From: an uncultured Synechococcus sp.
GTDB taxonomy: Bacteria; Cyanobacteriota; Cyanobacteriia; PCC-6307; Cyanobiaceae
Direction of reading: 5' to 3'
Length of the DNA stretch: 32,972 bases
Assembly (NCBI GenBank): GCA_913061215.1
Contig: CAJXSQ010000008.1
Span: 1-32,972 of the forward strand
Shown: one piece after another, positions 1-9,567 of the stretch
How positions within the stretch are numbered: position 1 is the stretch's first letter
How the letters are laid out: every line of letters starts with the position of its first letter
Made by a program: the position numbers and the translations under genes
The notes under the pieces: model-generated
Databases searched by the model: none
Seen by the model: only the letters and a program-made list of their open reading frames with translations
What the model was told of the DNA's origin: nothing

Positions 1-749
1 CGCATCACCATGCCGCCATCCACCTGCAGCACCTGGCCGGTCATGTAGGCGGCGGCGGGATCGGCGGCCAGGAAGCGCACGGCGCTGGCCACTTCGCTCG
101 GCTGGCCCATGCGCCCCAGGGGAATCGCTTTCAGGATCGGCTCCTTGTCGAGCTCGGCGGTCATATCGCTCTCGATGAAGCCCGGAGCCACCGCGTTCAC
201 GGTGACGCCGCGGCTGGCGAATTCAGCAGCGCTGCTGCGGGTGAGGCCGATCACGCCGGCCTTGGCGGCGCTGTAGTTGGCCTGGCCGGGGTTGCCCATC
301 AGGCCCACCACCGAGGTGATGTTGATGATCCGGCCGCTGCGCGCCTTGAGCATCGAGCGGCTCACGGCGCGGGTGCAGAGGAACACGCCGGTGAGGTTGA
401 GGTCGATCACGCTCTGCCAGTCGGCGCTCTTCATGCGCATCAGCAGGCCATCGCGGGTGATGCCGGCGTTGTTCACCAGCACATCCAGCCGGCCTTCCTG
501 CTCGAGCACCGCTTTCACCAGGCCTTCCACCTGCTCCTCGTCGGCCACGTTGGCCTGATGGGCCCAGGCCTTGCCGCCAGCGGCCGTGATCTCCGCCACC
601 ACCGCCTCCGCCGCGGCCGGCGAGCTGGCGTAGTTCACCACCACGGTGGCGCCGGCGCCCGCCAGTTCCCTGGCGATGGCGGCTCCGATGCCCCGGCTGG
701 CGCCGGTCACCAGCGCAACCTGTCCGCTGAGGGGGGAGGCATCAGCCAT
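1..749 (-). CDS. fabG: 3-oxoacyl-[ACP] reductase (SDR family), 3' end truncated by the window edge
   Basis: Manual reverse translation gives [41 protein letters not shown]...[17 protein letters not shown]...[14 protein letters not shown]...[11 protein letters not shown]...[12 protein letters not shown]: TGxxxGIG, NNAG and YxxxK motifs of FabG. Not in the ORF track because no stop codon lies inside the window. Confidence 0.95.
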   Translation of the reverse strand, partial: MADASPLSGQVALVTGASRGIGAAIARELAGAGATVVVNYASSPAAAEAVVAEITAAGGKAWAHQANVADEEQVEGLVKAVLEQEGRLDVLVNNAGITRDGLLMRMKSADWQSVIDLNLTGVFLCTRAVSRSMLKARSGRIINITSVVGLMGNPGQANYSAAKAGVIGLTRSSAAEFASRGVTVNAVAPGFIESDMTAELDKEPILKAIPLGRMGQPSEVASAVRFLAADPAAAYMTGQVLQVDGGMVM

Positions 750-800
750 GGCAAGGGGCAACTCGATCCGGGCGAGCGTAGGGCCGAGCTGGTTGCTGCC

Positions 801-1895
801 TCAGGCCGGCATGCTCTCCACGCTGGCCAGGCCGTTGCCCAGCAGCTGCCCGAAGTGCTGCAGCTGCAGCTTGGAGCCCATCACCACCAGCAGCTGCCCT
901 GGGGCGAGGCGCACATCGCCGCCGGGGTTGGCGATCAGCGAGTCCTCCGCTCGGTCGGGGTTGCGGATCGCCAGCACCAGGGCGCCGCTGCGCCGGCCCA
1001 GTTGCAGCTCCGCCAGGCTGGAGCCGTTGAGCGCTCCCAGCTGCTCGGGGTCGTCGCTGAGCAGGAATTCCTCCACCTCGCAATCGCTGCCGGCCAGCAG
1101 CTCCATGAAGGTCACCGCCAGGGGCCGGAGTGCCGTGGCGGCCATGGTGCGGCCACCGGCCACATAGGGGCTCACCACCTGGTCGGCGCCGGCCAGGCGC
1201 AGCTTGCCTTCAGCCTCCTCGCTGTCGGCGCGGGCGATCAGACGGGTGCGGGGCGCCAGGCCGCGGGCGCTGAGGATCACATAGAGGTTGGCGGCATTGC
1301 TGGGCAGGGCCGCCACCAGCGCCCGGCATTGGTGGATGCCGGCCTCCTCCAGCGTTTCATCGAGGGTGGCGTCCCCCTGCAGCACCGTGAGTCCCCGCTG
1401 CTGGGCCTCATCAATGCGGTCGGGGTCGTTTTCCACCACCAGCAGCGACACCCCTTCACCACTGAGCTGTTCGGCGATCTCCCGGCCGATCCGGCCGTAG
1501 CCGCAGAGGATCACGTGCTGATTCATCGTGCGTTTGAGCTGCTGGCGGAAGCGCCGTTCGCGCAGCCGCCGGAAATAGCCGGAGTTGGTCAATTCCAGCA
1601 GCTTCTGGATGGTCTGCTGCACCACCACAAGGCCGCCCACCAGCAGCAGCGCCGTCACGATCCGGCCGCCGGTGTGGATCAGCGGTGTGTGTTCATCGCT
1701 GAAGCCGAGGGTGCTGAGGGTGATCAGCACCATCCAGTAGCAATCGCCCCAGTCCCAGCCTTCGGTGATCCGGTAGCCCAGGGCGCCACCATTCACCACC
1801 ACGGCCAGGGCCAGCAGCGGGCCGGCCCAGGGCTGACGGGCAATGGCGCCCCGCAGCCCCCGTCGGCGCCGGATGCCGCGGGGCTGACGCCTCAT
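801..1895 (-). CDS. Two-TM potassium-channel-like protein with RCK (TrkA-N/TrkA-C) domains
   Basis: Two hydrophobic segments around a pore-like TLSTLGFSDE, then HVILCGYGRIGREIAEQLSGEGVSLLVVENDPDR (TrkA-N Rossmann) and a C-terminal RCK_C-like region. Confidence 0.85.
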   Translation of the reverse strand: MRRQPRGIRRRRGLRGAIARQPWAGPLLALAVVVNGGALGYRITEGWDWGDCYWMVLITLSTLGFSDEHTPLIHTGGRIVTALLLVGGLVVVQQTIQKLLELTNSGYFRRLRERRFRQQLKRTMNQHVILCGYGRIGREIAEQLSGEGVSLLVVENDPDRIDEAQQRGLTVLQGDATLDETLEEAGIHQCRALVAALPSNAANLYVILSARGLAPRTRLIARADSEEAEGKLRLAGADQVVSPYVAGGRTMAATALRPLAVTFMELLAGSDCEVEEFLLSDDPEQLGALNGSSLAELQLGRRSGALVLAIRNPDRAEDSLIANPGGDVRLAPGQLLVVMGSKLQLQHFGQLLGNGLASVESMPA

Positions 1896-2729
1896 CCCAG
1901 GCCGAGGGCCCGGAGCACCTCCGCCGGCTCCAGCTGCGTGAGCCGGCCCGGCTCACCCGCCGCCTGCACACCCGTCCGTGCCGGCAGCTGATCGGCGGCG
2001 CGGCCCAGCGCCACCAGTGGCATCCCCGCCAGCAGGGCCAGTTCCGTGGTCACCGGATCGCTGCTGAGCACCACATCGCAGCTGGCCACCAGGGCAGCCC
2101 GCTCCAGCGGCTTGGCTGTGCGGTCAGCGTGAACCACCCGCAGATCGGGCAGTTTGGTGCGCACCAGCTCCGGCAGCTGCTGCCAGCGCTCGGCGGGCCA
2201 GTCCGTCGTGCCGCCGGCCGGTGCCAGCAGCAGAGCCGGGCCCTGGCCGGAGGGGAGCTGGGTGGTGGCCTTCTCCAGGGCTGCCTTGGGGAGCGCCAGC
2301 CGGAAGGCATCGGCATCCAGGCTCACCCCCAGCGGCCGCAGGAAGGCGGCCATGGCCTGGGAAGGCCAGCCCGCCCCGGGGTTCACGGTGTCGGTGGCCG
2401 AAAAACCGCCCCGTGCCACGCGGTTGGGGATGTGGCTCATCGAGAGCATCAGATCCACCTGGCGGCCGCTGGCCAGGTTGATGCAGGCCTGGAAGTCCGG
2501 CTCGCGCACGTTCCCCAGCAGATTGGCCCAGTCGGCCAGGGTGGGGCTGGCGTTGAAGTTGAAGGGGATCAGCTTCTCCACGGCCGGCAGCAGGCTCCAG
2601 GCACCAGCGGCGGATGGGGCACAGGCCACCTGGATCTGGGCCTGCAGGGCCTCCGCCACCCGCGCGGCGGCAGGCAACACCTGCAGCTGGGCCTCCATGC
2701 CGCCTGGAACGAGAAACAGAACGCGCATG
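1892..2729 (-). CDS. Glycosyltransferase family 9 / heptosyltransferase-like protein
   Basis: MRVLFLVPGGMEAQLQVLPAAARVAEAL... start chosen over the longer ORF; C-terminal LLLAPAGGTTDWPAERWQQLPELV...ASCDVVLSSDPVTTELALLAGMPLVAL resembles GT9. Overlaps the downstream channel gene by ATGA. Confidence 0.6.
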
Positions 2730-2789
2730 GCCGCAGGCGGAGCGTGGACTGATTGTATGTAGGTGGGATTACTCAACTCCGGAGCCGCC

Positions 2790-3470
2790 ATGCATCTGCT
2801 GATCGCCTGTGCCGGCAGCGGCCGCCGCATGGGCGCCGAGCGCAACAAGTTGCTGCTGGAGGTGGCGGGTCGGCCGGTGCTCGCCTGGACCCTCGAGGCC
2901 GCTCTGGCCTCGGCGTCGGTGGGCTGGATCGGCATCGTGGGGCAGCCGGTGGATCAGGCCGCGATTGAGGCGCTGGTGGAGGCGGCCCGGCCCCAGCGGC
3001 CGGTGGTGTGGATCCAGGGGGGCGACACCCGCCAGGATTCGGTGAGCAACGGCCTGGCGGCCCTGCCGCCGGAAGCCACCTCCGTGCTGATTCACGACGG
3101 CGCCCGCTGCCTGGTGGATCCGGGCCTGATCGATCGCTGCGCTGCCGCCGTGGAGGCCGGTGAGGCGGTGATCGCGGCCGCGCCGGTCACCGACACGATC
3201 AAACGCGTGGACGGGGCTGGCCTGATTCAGGACACCCCGGATCGCTCCCAGCTCTGGGGCGCCCAGACGCCCCAGGGTTTTCCGGTGGAGCAGCTGCGCC
3301 AGGCCCATGGCCGCGCCCGCGCCGAGGGCTGGAGCGTCACCGACGATGCTTCGCTGTTCGAGCGGCTGGGCTGGGCGGTGCGGGTGATGGAGTCGTCGCC
3401 GGCCAACATCAAGATCACCACCCCCTTCGATCTCACCATCGCCGAGGCGGTGCTGGCAGCCCGGCGCTGA
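2790..3470 (+). CDS. ispD: 2-C-methyl-D-erythritol 4-phosphate cytidylyltransferase
   Basis: [37 protein letters not shown]...[14 protein letters not shown]...TDTIKRV...[14 protein letters not shown]: IspD signature. Start trimmed to the ATG at 2790. Confidence 0.96.
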   Translation: MHLLIACAGSGRRMGAERNKLLLEVAGRPVLAWTLEAALASASVGWIGIVGQPVDQAAIEALVEAARPQRPVVWIQGGDTRQDSVSNGLAALPPEATSVLIHDGARCLVDPGLIDRCAAAVEAGEAVIAAAPVTDTIKRVDGAGLIQDTPDRSQLWGAQTPQGFPVEQLRQAHGRARAEGWSVTDDASLFERLGWAVRVMESSPANIKITTPFDLTIAEAVLAARR

Positions 3471-3474
3471 GGCT

Positions 3475-4350
3475 CTACAGCAGGGCCAACGTGCCGTGCC
3501 CGGCATCGAGTCGGGCGCGGCGCCCCAAGGGCAGGGCGGCATTGCCCGGTTCATGGCCCACGGGCAGGGAGGCCAGCACTGGAATGCCCAGATCGCTGGT
3601 GCGCTCCCGCAGCACCTCCTCCAGGCGGAAGGCCGAATCCTCCGGATCACAGCCGCTGAAGCTGCCGAAGCCGATCCCGGCCAGTTGCTGCAGGGCCCCG
3701 CTCAGGCGCCAGTGGGTGAGCATGCGATCGAGCCGGTAGGGGGCCTCCCCCACGTCCTCCAGCACCAGCAGTGCGCCCTGAAGATCCGGCAGGAAGGGGG
3801 TGCCCAGCAGGTGGGTGGCCACCGTGAGGTTCCCCACCAGCAAAGGACCTTCCGCCACACCAGCACTCCACCCCTCTCCCTGCAGCGGCGGCAGCGCCTC
3901 GCCGAACAGCAGCTGGCGCAGCCGCTCCTGGCTCCACGCCGGCTCGGCCGCCAGGCTCGTGATCATGGGCCCATGGATGCCGCCGCGGATGCCGGCCGCT
4001 TCGCGCGCCCAGAGCAGCGAGGTCACGTCCGAGAACCCCAGCAGCCAGTGGGCATCAGCACCGTTCAGCGGCTGCATCTGCTCCAGCAGCCGCGCTGCCC
4101 CCCAGCCGCCCCGCAGGCAGGCCAGCAGGGGCGCGCCGGGCGTGAGGTCGCCCTGCCGCTGCCGGTCGTCGCCGGCCAGATAGCCCCAGCGCCGCAGCGG
4201 TTCGGGGTGGGGGTGCACCCTGAGCCCCCAGCTTTCGAGCACCGCCACACCCGCCTGCAGCCGTTCCAATGCATCGGCAGCCAGGGCGGAGCTGGCGGCC
4301 GCCAGCTGCACCGGATCACCGCTCTGCAGGGGGCGCGGCCAGATGCTCAT
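3475..4350 (-). CDS. LD-carboxypeptidase (peptidase family S66)
   Basis: MSIWPRPLQSGDPVQLAAASS...LLACLRGGWGAARLL...LLGFSDVTSLLWARE...GIHGPM: S66 motifs. Start chosen at 4350, overlapping the ubiA stop by ATGA. Confidence 0.9.
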   Translation of the reverse strand: MSIWPRPLQSGDPVQLAAASSALAADALERLQAGVAVLESWGLRVHPHPEPLRRWGYLAGDDRQRQGDLTPGAPLLACLRGGWGAARLLEQMQPLNGADAHWLLGFSDVTSLLWAREAAGIRGGIHGPMITSLAAEPAWSQERLRQLLFGEALPPLQGEGWSAGVAEGPLLVGNLTVATHLLGTPFLPDLQGALLVLEDVGEAPYRLDRMLTHWRLSGALQQLAGIGFGSFSGCDPEDSAFRLEEVLRERTSDLGIPVLASLPVGHEPGNAALPLGRRARLDAGHGTLALL

Positions 4351-5249
4351 GCCAGCAGGGTTGGGCTGCGACCGATCACCAGGGCGAGCAGCACCAGGGC
4401 CCCGAGCCACACCTGATGGCGGAAGTGTTGTGCGAAGGCGGAGCGGGGCAGATCGGGCCGGCGCAGCCGCCAGCCTTCGCGCAGCCAGCCGGCGCTGGCC
4501 AGCAGCCACAGCAGCCAGAACAGCGGTGTCACCCCCTGCAGTGCCGCCGCCCAGGCCAGCAGCAACGCCGCGCCGCCGTAGCAGAGCGTCACCACCAGCG
4601 GGGCGCGCTCGCCCAGGCTGAGGGCGGAGCTGCGCACGCCCACCCGGGCGTCATCGTCCCGGTCCGACATCGCATACACCGTGTCGAACCCGAAGGTCCA
4701 CAGCAGCGTGGCCAGCCACAGGGCCGCCAGGGGCCAACCGCCCTGCAGCGCCCCACTGGCCGCTGCCCAGGGGATCAGCACCGCGAAGCCCCAGCAGAGG
4801 GCCAGCACCGCCTGCGGGTAGCCGAACCAGCGTTTGGCGGAGGGATAGAGCAGCACCGGGGGCAGGGCGGCGATCGCCAGGGCCAGGCAGAGGCCGCGGC
4901 TGCCGGCCGGCAGGCCCCACAGCACCACGGCCAGGGCGGCGCACAGGCAGAGCAGCAGCAGCACCAGGGCGCCGGCCACGCTCACCCTGCCGCTGGCGAG
5001 GGGACGGGTGCGCGTGCGCTCCACCTGGGGATCGATGCGGCGGTCCCAGAGGTCGTTGGCCACGCAGCCGGCACCGCTCACCGCCAGCCCGCCCAGCACA
5101 ATCCAGCCCACGAGCGCCGCCGGTGGCGGCGCGGCTGGCAGCAGCCACAGGCTCCAGCCCGCTGGAATCAGCAGGATCAGCCTGCCGCTGGGTTTGTCCC
5201 AGCGCAGGAGCGCCAGCCAGGCCTGCAGCTGTGTCAGAGCGCTCTCCAC
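4347..5249 (-). CDS. 4-hydroxybenzoate polyprenyltransferase (UbiA family)
   Basis: LLRWDKPSGRLILLIPAGWSLWL...GAGCVANDLWDRRIDPQVERTRTRPLASGRVS...DTVYAMSDRDDDARVGVRSSAL: both Asp-rich UbiA motifs. Start uncertain (GTG at 5249 or 5264). Confidence 0.93.
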   Translation of the reverse strand: MESALTQLQAWLALLRWDKPSGRLILLIPAGWSLWLLPAAPPPAALVGWIVLGGLAVSGAGCVANDLWDRRIDPQVERTRTRPLASGRVSVAGALVLLLLCLCAALAVVLWGLPAGSRGLCLALAIAALPPVLLYPSAKRWFGYPQAVLALCWGFAVLIPWAAASGALQGGWPLAALWLATLLWTFGFDTVYAMSDRDDDARVGVRSSALSLGERAPLVVTLCYGGAALLLAWAAALQGVTPLFWLLWLLASAGWLREGWRLRRPDLPRSAFAQHFRHQVWLGALVLLALVIGRSPTLLA

Positions 5250-5328
5250 GCAGATGGCGCAAACCCTAGGGCTGAGCTGCCGGTGGGCAGCAGTGCGAAA
5301 GTGGCGCAGCGCGAGAGGCGATGGCCGC

Positions 5329-6936
5329 GTGAGCGAGTCCCCCAACCGCTCCATCGGGAGCTCCATCCGCCCCGTGGCGGGGATCGACATCGGCACCAAT
5401 TCGATTCACCTGCTGGTGGCAGCGGTGGACACCGAATTGCGCACCTTCTCGGTGATCCTCACGGAGAAATCCACCACGCGCCTGGGGGAGCGGGATCCGG
5501 AAACCGGCGACCTCACGCCGGACGCGATCGAGCGGGCCTTCACCACCCTGCGCCATTGCCGCGAGCTGGCCGCCAGCCACGGTGTGGAACCCGGTGATGT
5601 GGTCACCGCGGCCACCAGCGCCGTGCGGGAGGCCCCGAATGGCCGCGACTTTCTCCAGTCGATCCAGGAGCAGCTCGGCCTCGAGGTGGATCTGGTGAGC
5701 GGCCCGGAGGAGGCCCGCCTGATCTATCTGGGTGTGCTCTCGGGCATGGCCTTCGGCGATCAGCCGCATCTGATCCTGGATATCGGTGGCGGCTCCACGG
5801 AGCTGGTGCTGGCGGATGGCCGCGATGCGCGGGTGCTCACCAGCACGCGCGTGGGAGCGGTGCGGCTGCAGCGCGATTTCGTGCGGGAGGAGCCGCTGCC
5901 AGCCAAACGGGTGGAGTTCCTCCGCGCCTTCATTCAGGGCTCCCTGGAGCCGGCGGTGCTGCAGGTGCGCCAGCAGCTGCAGAGCGGTGAGATCCCCGCG
6001 ATGGTGGCCACCAGCGGCACGGCCATGGCGATCGCGGCGATGGCCGCCGCCGATGATCCGCGGCCACCGCTGCGCATGCAGGGTTATCGCGTCAGCCGTC
6101 AGCGGCTCAATCAGCTGGTGGATCGCCTGCTGGGTCTCACCCCGGCTCAGCGGCGTGCTCTCCCCTACTTCAACGAGCGCCGGGCCGAAATCATCGTGCC
6201 GGGTGCCCTGATCCTGCAGACCGCCATGGAGATGCTGGGCGTCTCCGAGCTGGTGGTGTGCGAGCGGGCCCTGCGCGAGGGCCTGATCGTGGACTGGATG
6301 CTGCGCAACGACCTGATCGTGGATCGTTTCGCGTTCCAGAGCAGCATCCGCCAGCGCACGGTTCTGCACCTGGCCCAGCGCTACAAGGTGGATGTGCCCC
6401 GCGCTGAGCGGGTGGCTGAGTATGCCCTCAGCCTCTACAGCCAGAGCAGGGGACAGCTGCATCACGACGACGGCACGGGCCGGCAGCTGCTCTGGGCCGC
6501 GGCGATGCTGCACAGCTGCGGGCAGCACATCAATATCGGCGCCTATCACAAGCACAGCTGGTATCTGATCCGCCACGGCGAGCTGCTGGGTTATTCCGAC
6601 AGCGAACATCTGATGGTGGCGGCCATCGCCCGCTATCACCGCCGCTCGCTGCCCAAGAAGCGGCACGAGTCGTGGCAGCTGATCGAAGGCCGCGATCAGC
6701 GCCGCACCGTGGCCTCCATGGCTCTGCTGCTGCGGCTGGCGGTGGCACTCGACCGCCGGCCGGAAGCGGTGGTGGCCGGCATTCAGCTGCGCAAGGAGGC
6801 CGATAACGCCTGCAGCATCCGTCTGGAGCCGATGCAGGCGGGCCAGGATCTCAGCCTGGAGCGCTGGAGCCTGGCGGCCTGCGCGGCTTCGGTGGAGGAG
6901 GCCGTGGGGGTGCGCCTCAGCGTGCTGGAGCGTTGA
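5329..6936 (+). CDS. ppx: Exopolyphosphatase / guanosine pentaphosphatase (Ppx/GppA)
   Basis: GTG start at 5329: MSESPNRSIGSSIRPVAGIDIGTNSIHLLVAAVD...LILDIGGGSTELVLADG...TSGTAMAIAAMA, plus an HD-like C-terminal domain. Confidence 0.93.
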   Translation: MSESPNRSIGSSIRPVAGIDIGTNSIHLLVAAVDTELRTFSVILTEKSTTRLGERDPETGDLTPDAIERAFTTLRHCRELAASHGVEPGDVVTAATSAVREAPNGRDFLQSIQEQLGLEVDLVSGPEEARLIYLGVLSGMAFGDQPHLILDIGGGSTELVLADGRDARVLTSTRVGAVRLQRDFVREEPLPAKRVEFLRAFIQGSLEPAVLQVRQQLQSGEIPAMVATSGTAMAIAAMAAADDPRPPLRMQGYRVSRQRLNQLVDRLLGLTPAQRRALPYFNERRAEIIVPGALILQTAMEMLGVSELVVCERALREGLIVDWMLRNDLIVDRFAFQSSIRQRTVLHLAQRYKVDVPRAERVAEYALSLYSQSRGQLHHDDGTGRQLLWAAAMLHSCGQHINIGAYHKHSWYLIRHGELLGYSDSEHLMVAAIARYHRRSLPKKRHESWQLIEGRDQRRTVASMALLLRLAVALDRRPEAVVAGIQLRKEADNACSIRLEPMQAGQDLSLERWSLAACAASVEEAVGVRLSVLER

Positions 6937-7684
6937 AGCGCACCCAGCGGATCTGATCGATGCGGCCGAGGGGCCGCTCGTCCTGGTTCCCCAGCTTCAC
7001 CTGCACCAGATCGGGCCGTCCGGCCAGCACCTGCAGGCCCCCCTGCAGCGGGAAGGTTTTTTGGCCCAGCAGGGTGCCTTCGAACAGGGTCTTGCCGTCA
7101 CCATTGCGCACGGCCAGCCAACTGGGCTTGTCGCTGCTCAGGCTGAGCTCTGGGGTTGTGGCTGCCATCCCCGCAGCTGGAGTGGCTGGGGTTGCGGCGC
7201 TGGGTTGTGCTGCGGTGGGTTCTGGCTCAGCGCTGTTCCGGCCGGGCTGGAGCCACTGCTGCCAGCCCCAGATCCCTGCCGCTGCCAGTCCCGCCACAAG
7301 AGCCAGTCCGCCCAGCCAGCGCAGCCCACTGCCGCCCTGTGGCGGCTGGCTGGGCGTGGCAACACCGGTCGTGGCCAGAGGCTGGCGTGTCGGTCGGGGG
7401 CCGGTGCTCTTCTGCTTCAGCGGCTCCAGCAGCGGGTTGATCTCCACGTGCAGGGCTTCCGCGACGCGGCGGGCCTGCGCGATCACAAACACCGTTTCCG
7501 GCAGATGGGCACGATCACCGGTTTCCAGAGCCCGCAGCTGTTCCTCCCCCATGTGCAGCTTGGCTGCCAGGTTGCTCAGGCTGAGCCCCTCGCGTTCGCG
7601 CGCCTGGCGCAGGCAGTGGCCCAGCGCTTCCCAGGGATCTGAGATTGTGTCGGTGCCGCCGCTGGAGGCGTCGCTGCCGTTCAC
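6917..7684 (-). CDS. RodZ-like helix-turn-helix transmembrane protein (HTH + TM + DUF4115-like C-terminus)
   Basis: GHCLRQAREREGLSLSNLAAKLHMGEEQLRALETGDRAHLPE (HTH_25-like), single TM LRWLGGLALVAGLAAAGIWGWQQWL, C-terminal LSLSSDKPSWLAVRNGDGKTLFEGTLLGQKTFPLQGGLQVLAGRPDLVQVKLG. Confidence 0.85.
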   Translation of the reverse strand: MNGSDASSGGTDTISDPWEALGHCLRQAREREGLSLSNLAAKLHMGEEQLRALETGDRAHLPETVFVIAQARRVAEALHVEINPLLEPLKQKSTGPRPTRQPLATTGVATPSQPPQGGSGLRWLGGLALVAGLAAAGIWGWQQWLQPGRNSAEPEPTAAQPSAATPATPAAGMAATTPELSLSSDKPSWLAVRNGDGKTLFEGTLLGQKTFPLQGGLQVLAGRPDLVQVKLGNQDERPLGRIDQIRWVRFNAPAR

Positions 7685-7768
7685 GCTGCGTCGTGGGCTG
7701 GGGCGTCGCCATTGTGACGTGGATTGCCCGAGCCGTAAGGGAGGGGCGCTGGAGACAGCCGATTCAGC

Positions 7769-7795
7769 ATCCGATGCTTACGAAAAGCATCGGAT
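7769..7795. repeat. Perfect 11-bp stem inverted repeat (ATCCGATGCTT-acgaa-AAGCATCGGAT)
   Basis: Read directly from sequence. Lies 13 bp from the 3' end of the tRNA-Val gene. Confidence 0.85.
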
Positions 7796-7807
7796 TGTTG
7801 GTTGAAA

Positions 7808-7879
<72 letters not shown>

Positions 7880-7948
7880 GCGTGCGCTGTTCGCTCGCGC
7901 CTGATGAGCTTAGAACATCACGGTTCGCCGCCTCACTGGTTCACCGCC

Positions 7949-8716
7949 TCATGGTTCGCGGGCATCCCGGAACAGGTGGTCGTGGCTTGAGGAGTAGAGC
8001 CGGGAGCGCGCTTCTCCGGGCGGCGCCAGGGCCGGGCTCACCAGGTAGAGCGTGGTGCGGATCAGCTGCCGTTCGCGGGTGGCACGGGCCATCTCCTGCA
8101 GCGGCACCACCGTGAGCCATTGGTCGGGCCAGCTCACCCGGTAGCCGATGGCCACCGGCGTGTCGGCGGGGTAGTGCCGGAGCAGCTCCGCCTGCACCTC
8201 CTCCACGTGTCGGGCGCTGAGATACAGGCACAGTGAGGCCTGCAGAGCAGCGAGGTGCTGCAGGGATTCCCGCTCGGGTACGCCCGTGCGACCACCGGCG
8301 CGGCTGAGCACGATGGTCTGCACCAGGCCGGGGATGGTGAGTTCCGCCTGCAGGGCAGCGGCGGTGGCCTGATAGGCGCTGAGCCCCGGCACCACCTCCA
8401 CCTCCACGCCGGCCGCCTGCAGGCGGCACAGCTGCTCATGCAGGGCGCTGTAGAGGCAGGTGTCGCCGTCGTGCAGGCGCACCACGCGCTTGCCGGCGGC
8501 CGTGCGCTCCAGCATCAGCGCCATCACCTCTTCCAGCGTCAGCGTGCTCGTGCGGATGCGCTCGCACCCCTCCGGTGCCATCGCCGCCAGCTGGGGATTC
8601 ACCAGCGAGTCGGTCCAGATCAGCACCTCGGCCTGCTCGATCGTGCGTGCCGCCCGCAGGGTGAGCAGATCCGGCGCGCCGGGCCCGGCTCCAACGATCC
8701 AGAGCTTGCCGCTCAT
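7949..8716 (-). CDS. cobM: Precorrin-4 C11-methyltransferase
   Basis: [39 protein letters not shown]...[69 protein letters not shown]: CobM/CbiF signature. Confidence 0.95.
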   Translation of the reverse strand: MSGKLWIVGAGPGAPDLLTLRAARTIEQAEVLIWTDSLVNPQLAAMAPEGCERIRTSTLTLEEVMALMLERTAAGKRVVRLHDGDTCLYSALHEQLCRLQAAGVEVEVVPGLSAYQATAAALQAELTIPGLVQTIVLSRAGGRTGVPERESLQHLAALQASLCLYLSARHVEEVQAELLRHYPADTPVAIGYRVSWPDQWLTVVPLQEMARATRERQLIRTTLYLVSPALAPPGEARSRLYSSSHDHLFRDAREP

Positions 8717-9567
8717 GCCTGCACCCCACTGGGATCCGGCAGGGGGCGGCGGCGCCCGTAGAGCCAGTAGAGCCCGAAGCTGCCCAGGGCGATCAGCAGC
8801 AGGCTCACCAGCTGGGCCATGCGCAGACCGCCGGCGCAGTAGGGCGGTGTGCCCATCAGGCAGAGGGGATCGATGCGCAGGCCTTCAATCCAGAAGCGAC
8901 CGCAGCTGTAGGCCACCAGGTAGATGCAGCTGATCGCACCGGTGGGCAGGTTGATCCGGCCGCGCACGCCGCGCTCGAACAGCACCAGCAGCAGCGCCAG
9001 CACCCCGAGGTTCCACAGCGATTCGTAGAGGAACGTGGGGTGGAAGGTGCTCTGATCGAGGAAGTCCACAGGCCGGTTGGCGTAGGGAATCGTGAGCTTC
9101 CAGGGCAGGTCCGTGGGCAGGCCGAAGGCCTCGGAGTTGAAGAAATTGCCCCAGCGGCCGATCGCCTGGCCGAGCGCCACCGAAGGCAGCAACACATCGA
9201 GCAGATTCCAGAACGCGATCTGGCGCCAGCGGCAGTACACGATCACGGCCAGCGTGCCCCCGATCAGGGCGCCGTGGATGGCGATGCCGCCCCGCCAGAT
9301 CGCGAAGGCATCCAGCCAGTTCAGCTGGTATTGCCGCCATTCGAAGATCACGTAGTAGAGGCGGGCGCCCACCACGGCTGCCAGCACCAGGATCGGCAGC
9401 AGATCGGCGATCAGGGAGGGCTCAATCCCCCGCTGCCGGCCGAGACGGGTGGCCAGCATCAGGCCCAGCAGCACGGCCACCGCGATCAGCAGGCCGTACC
9501 AGCGCAGAGAAAAGGGCCCCAGCTGAAACAGCAAGGGCCCTGGAGAGGTGAACAGAGCGAGGGGCAT
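8713..9567 (-). CDS. lgt: Prolipoprotein diacylglyceryl transferase
   Basis: [11 protein letters not shown]...[14 protein letters not shown]...[19 protein letters not shown]...[13 protein letters not shown]: Lgt signature. Confidence 0.97.
   Translation of the reverse strand: MPLALFTSPGPLLFQLGPFSLRWYGLLIAVAVLLGLMLATRLGRQRGIEPSLIADLLPILVLAAVVGARLYYVIFEWRQYQLNWLDAFAIWRGGIAIHGALIGGTLAVIVYCRWRQIAFWNLLDVLLPSVALGQAIGRWGNFFNSEAFGLPTDLPWKLTIPYANRPVDFLDQSTFHPTFLYESLWNLGVLALLLVLFERGVRGRINLPTGAISCIYLVAYSCGRFWIEGLRIDPLCLMGTPPYCAGGLRMAQLVSLLLIALGSFGLYWLYGRRRPLPDPSGVQA

Noticed and set aside
558-1991. 477-aa plus-strand H/Q/G-rich ORF
   Set aside because: Antisense to the RCK channel and fabG; composition is typical of high-GC shadow frames, and the opposite strand has clear domains.
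4269-5597. 442-aa plus-strand Q/H-rich ORF
   Set aside because: Antisense to ubiA; repetitive Q/H/G composition is a GC-rich shadow artefact.
5266-6666. 466-aa minus-strand ORF
   Set aside because: Antisense to ppx; no coherent domain.
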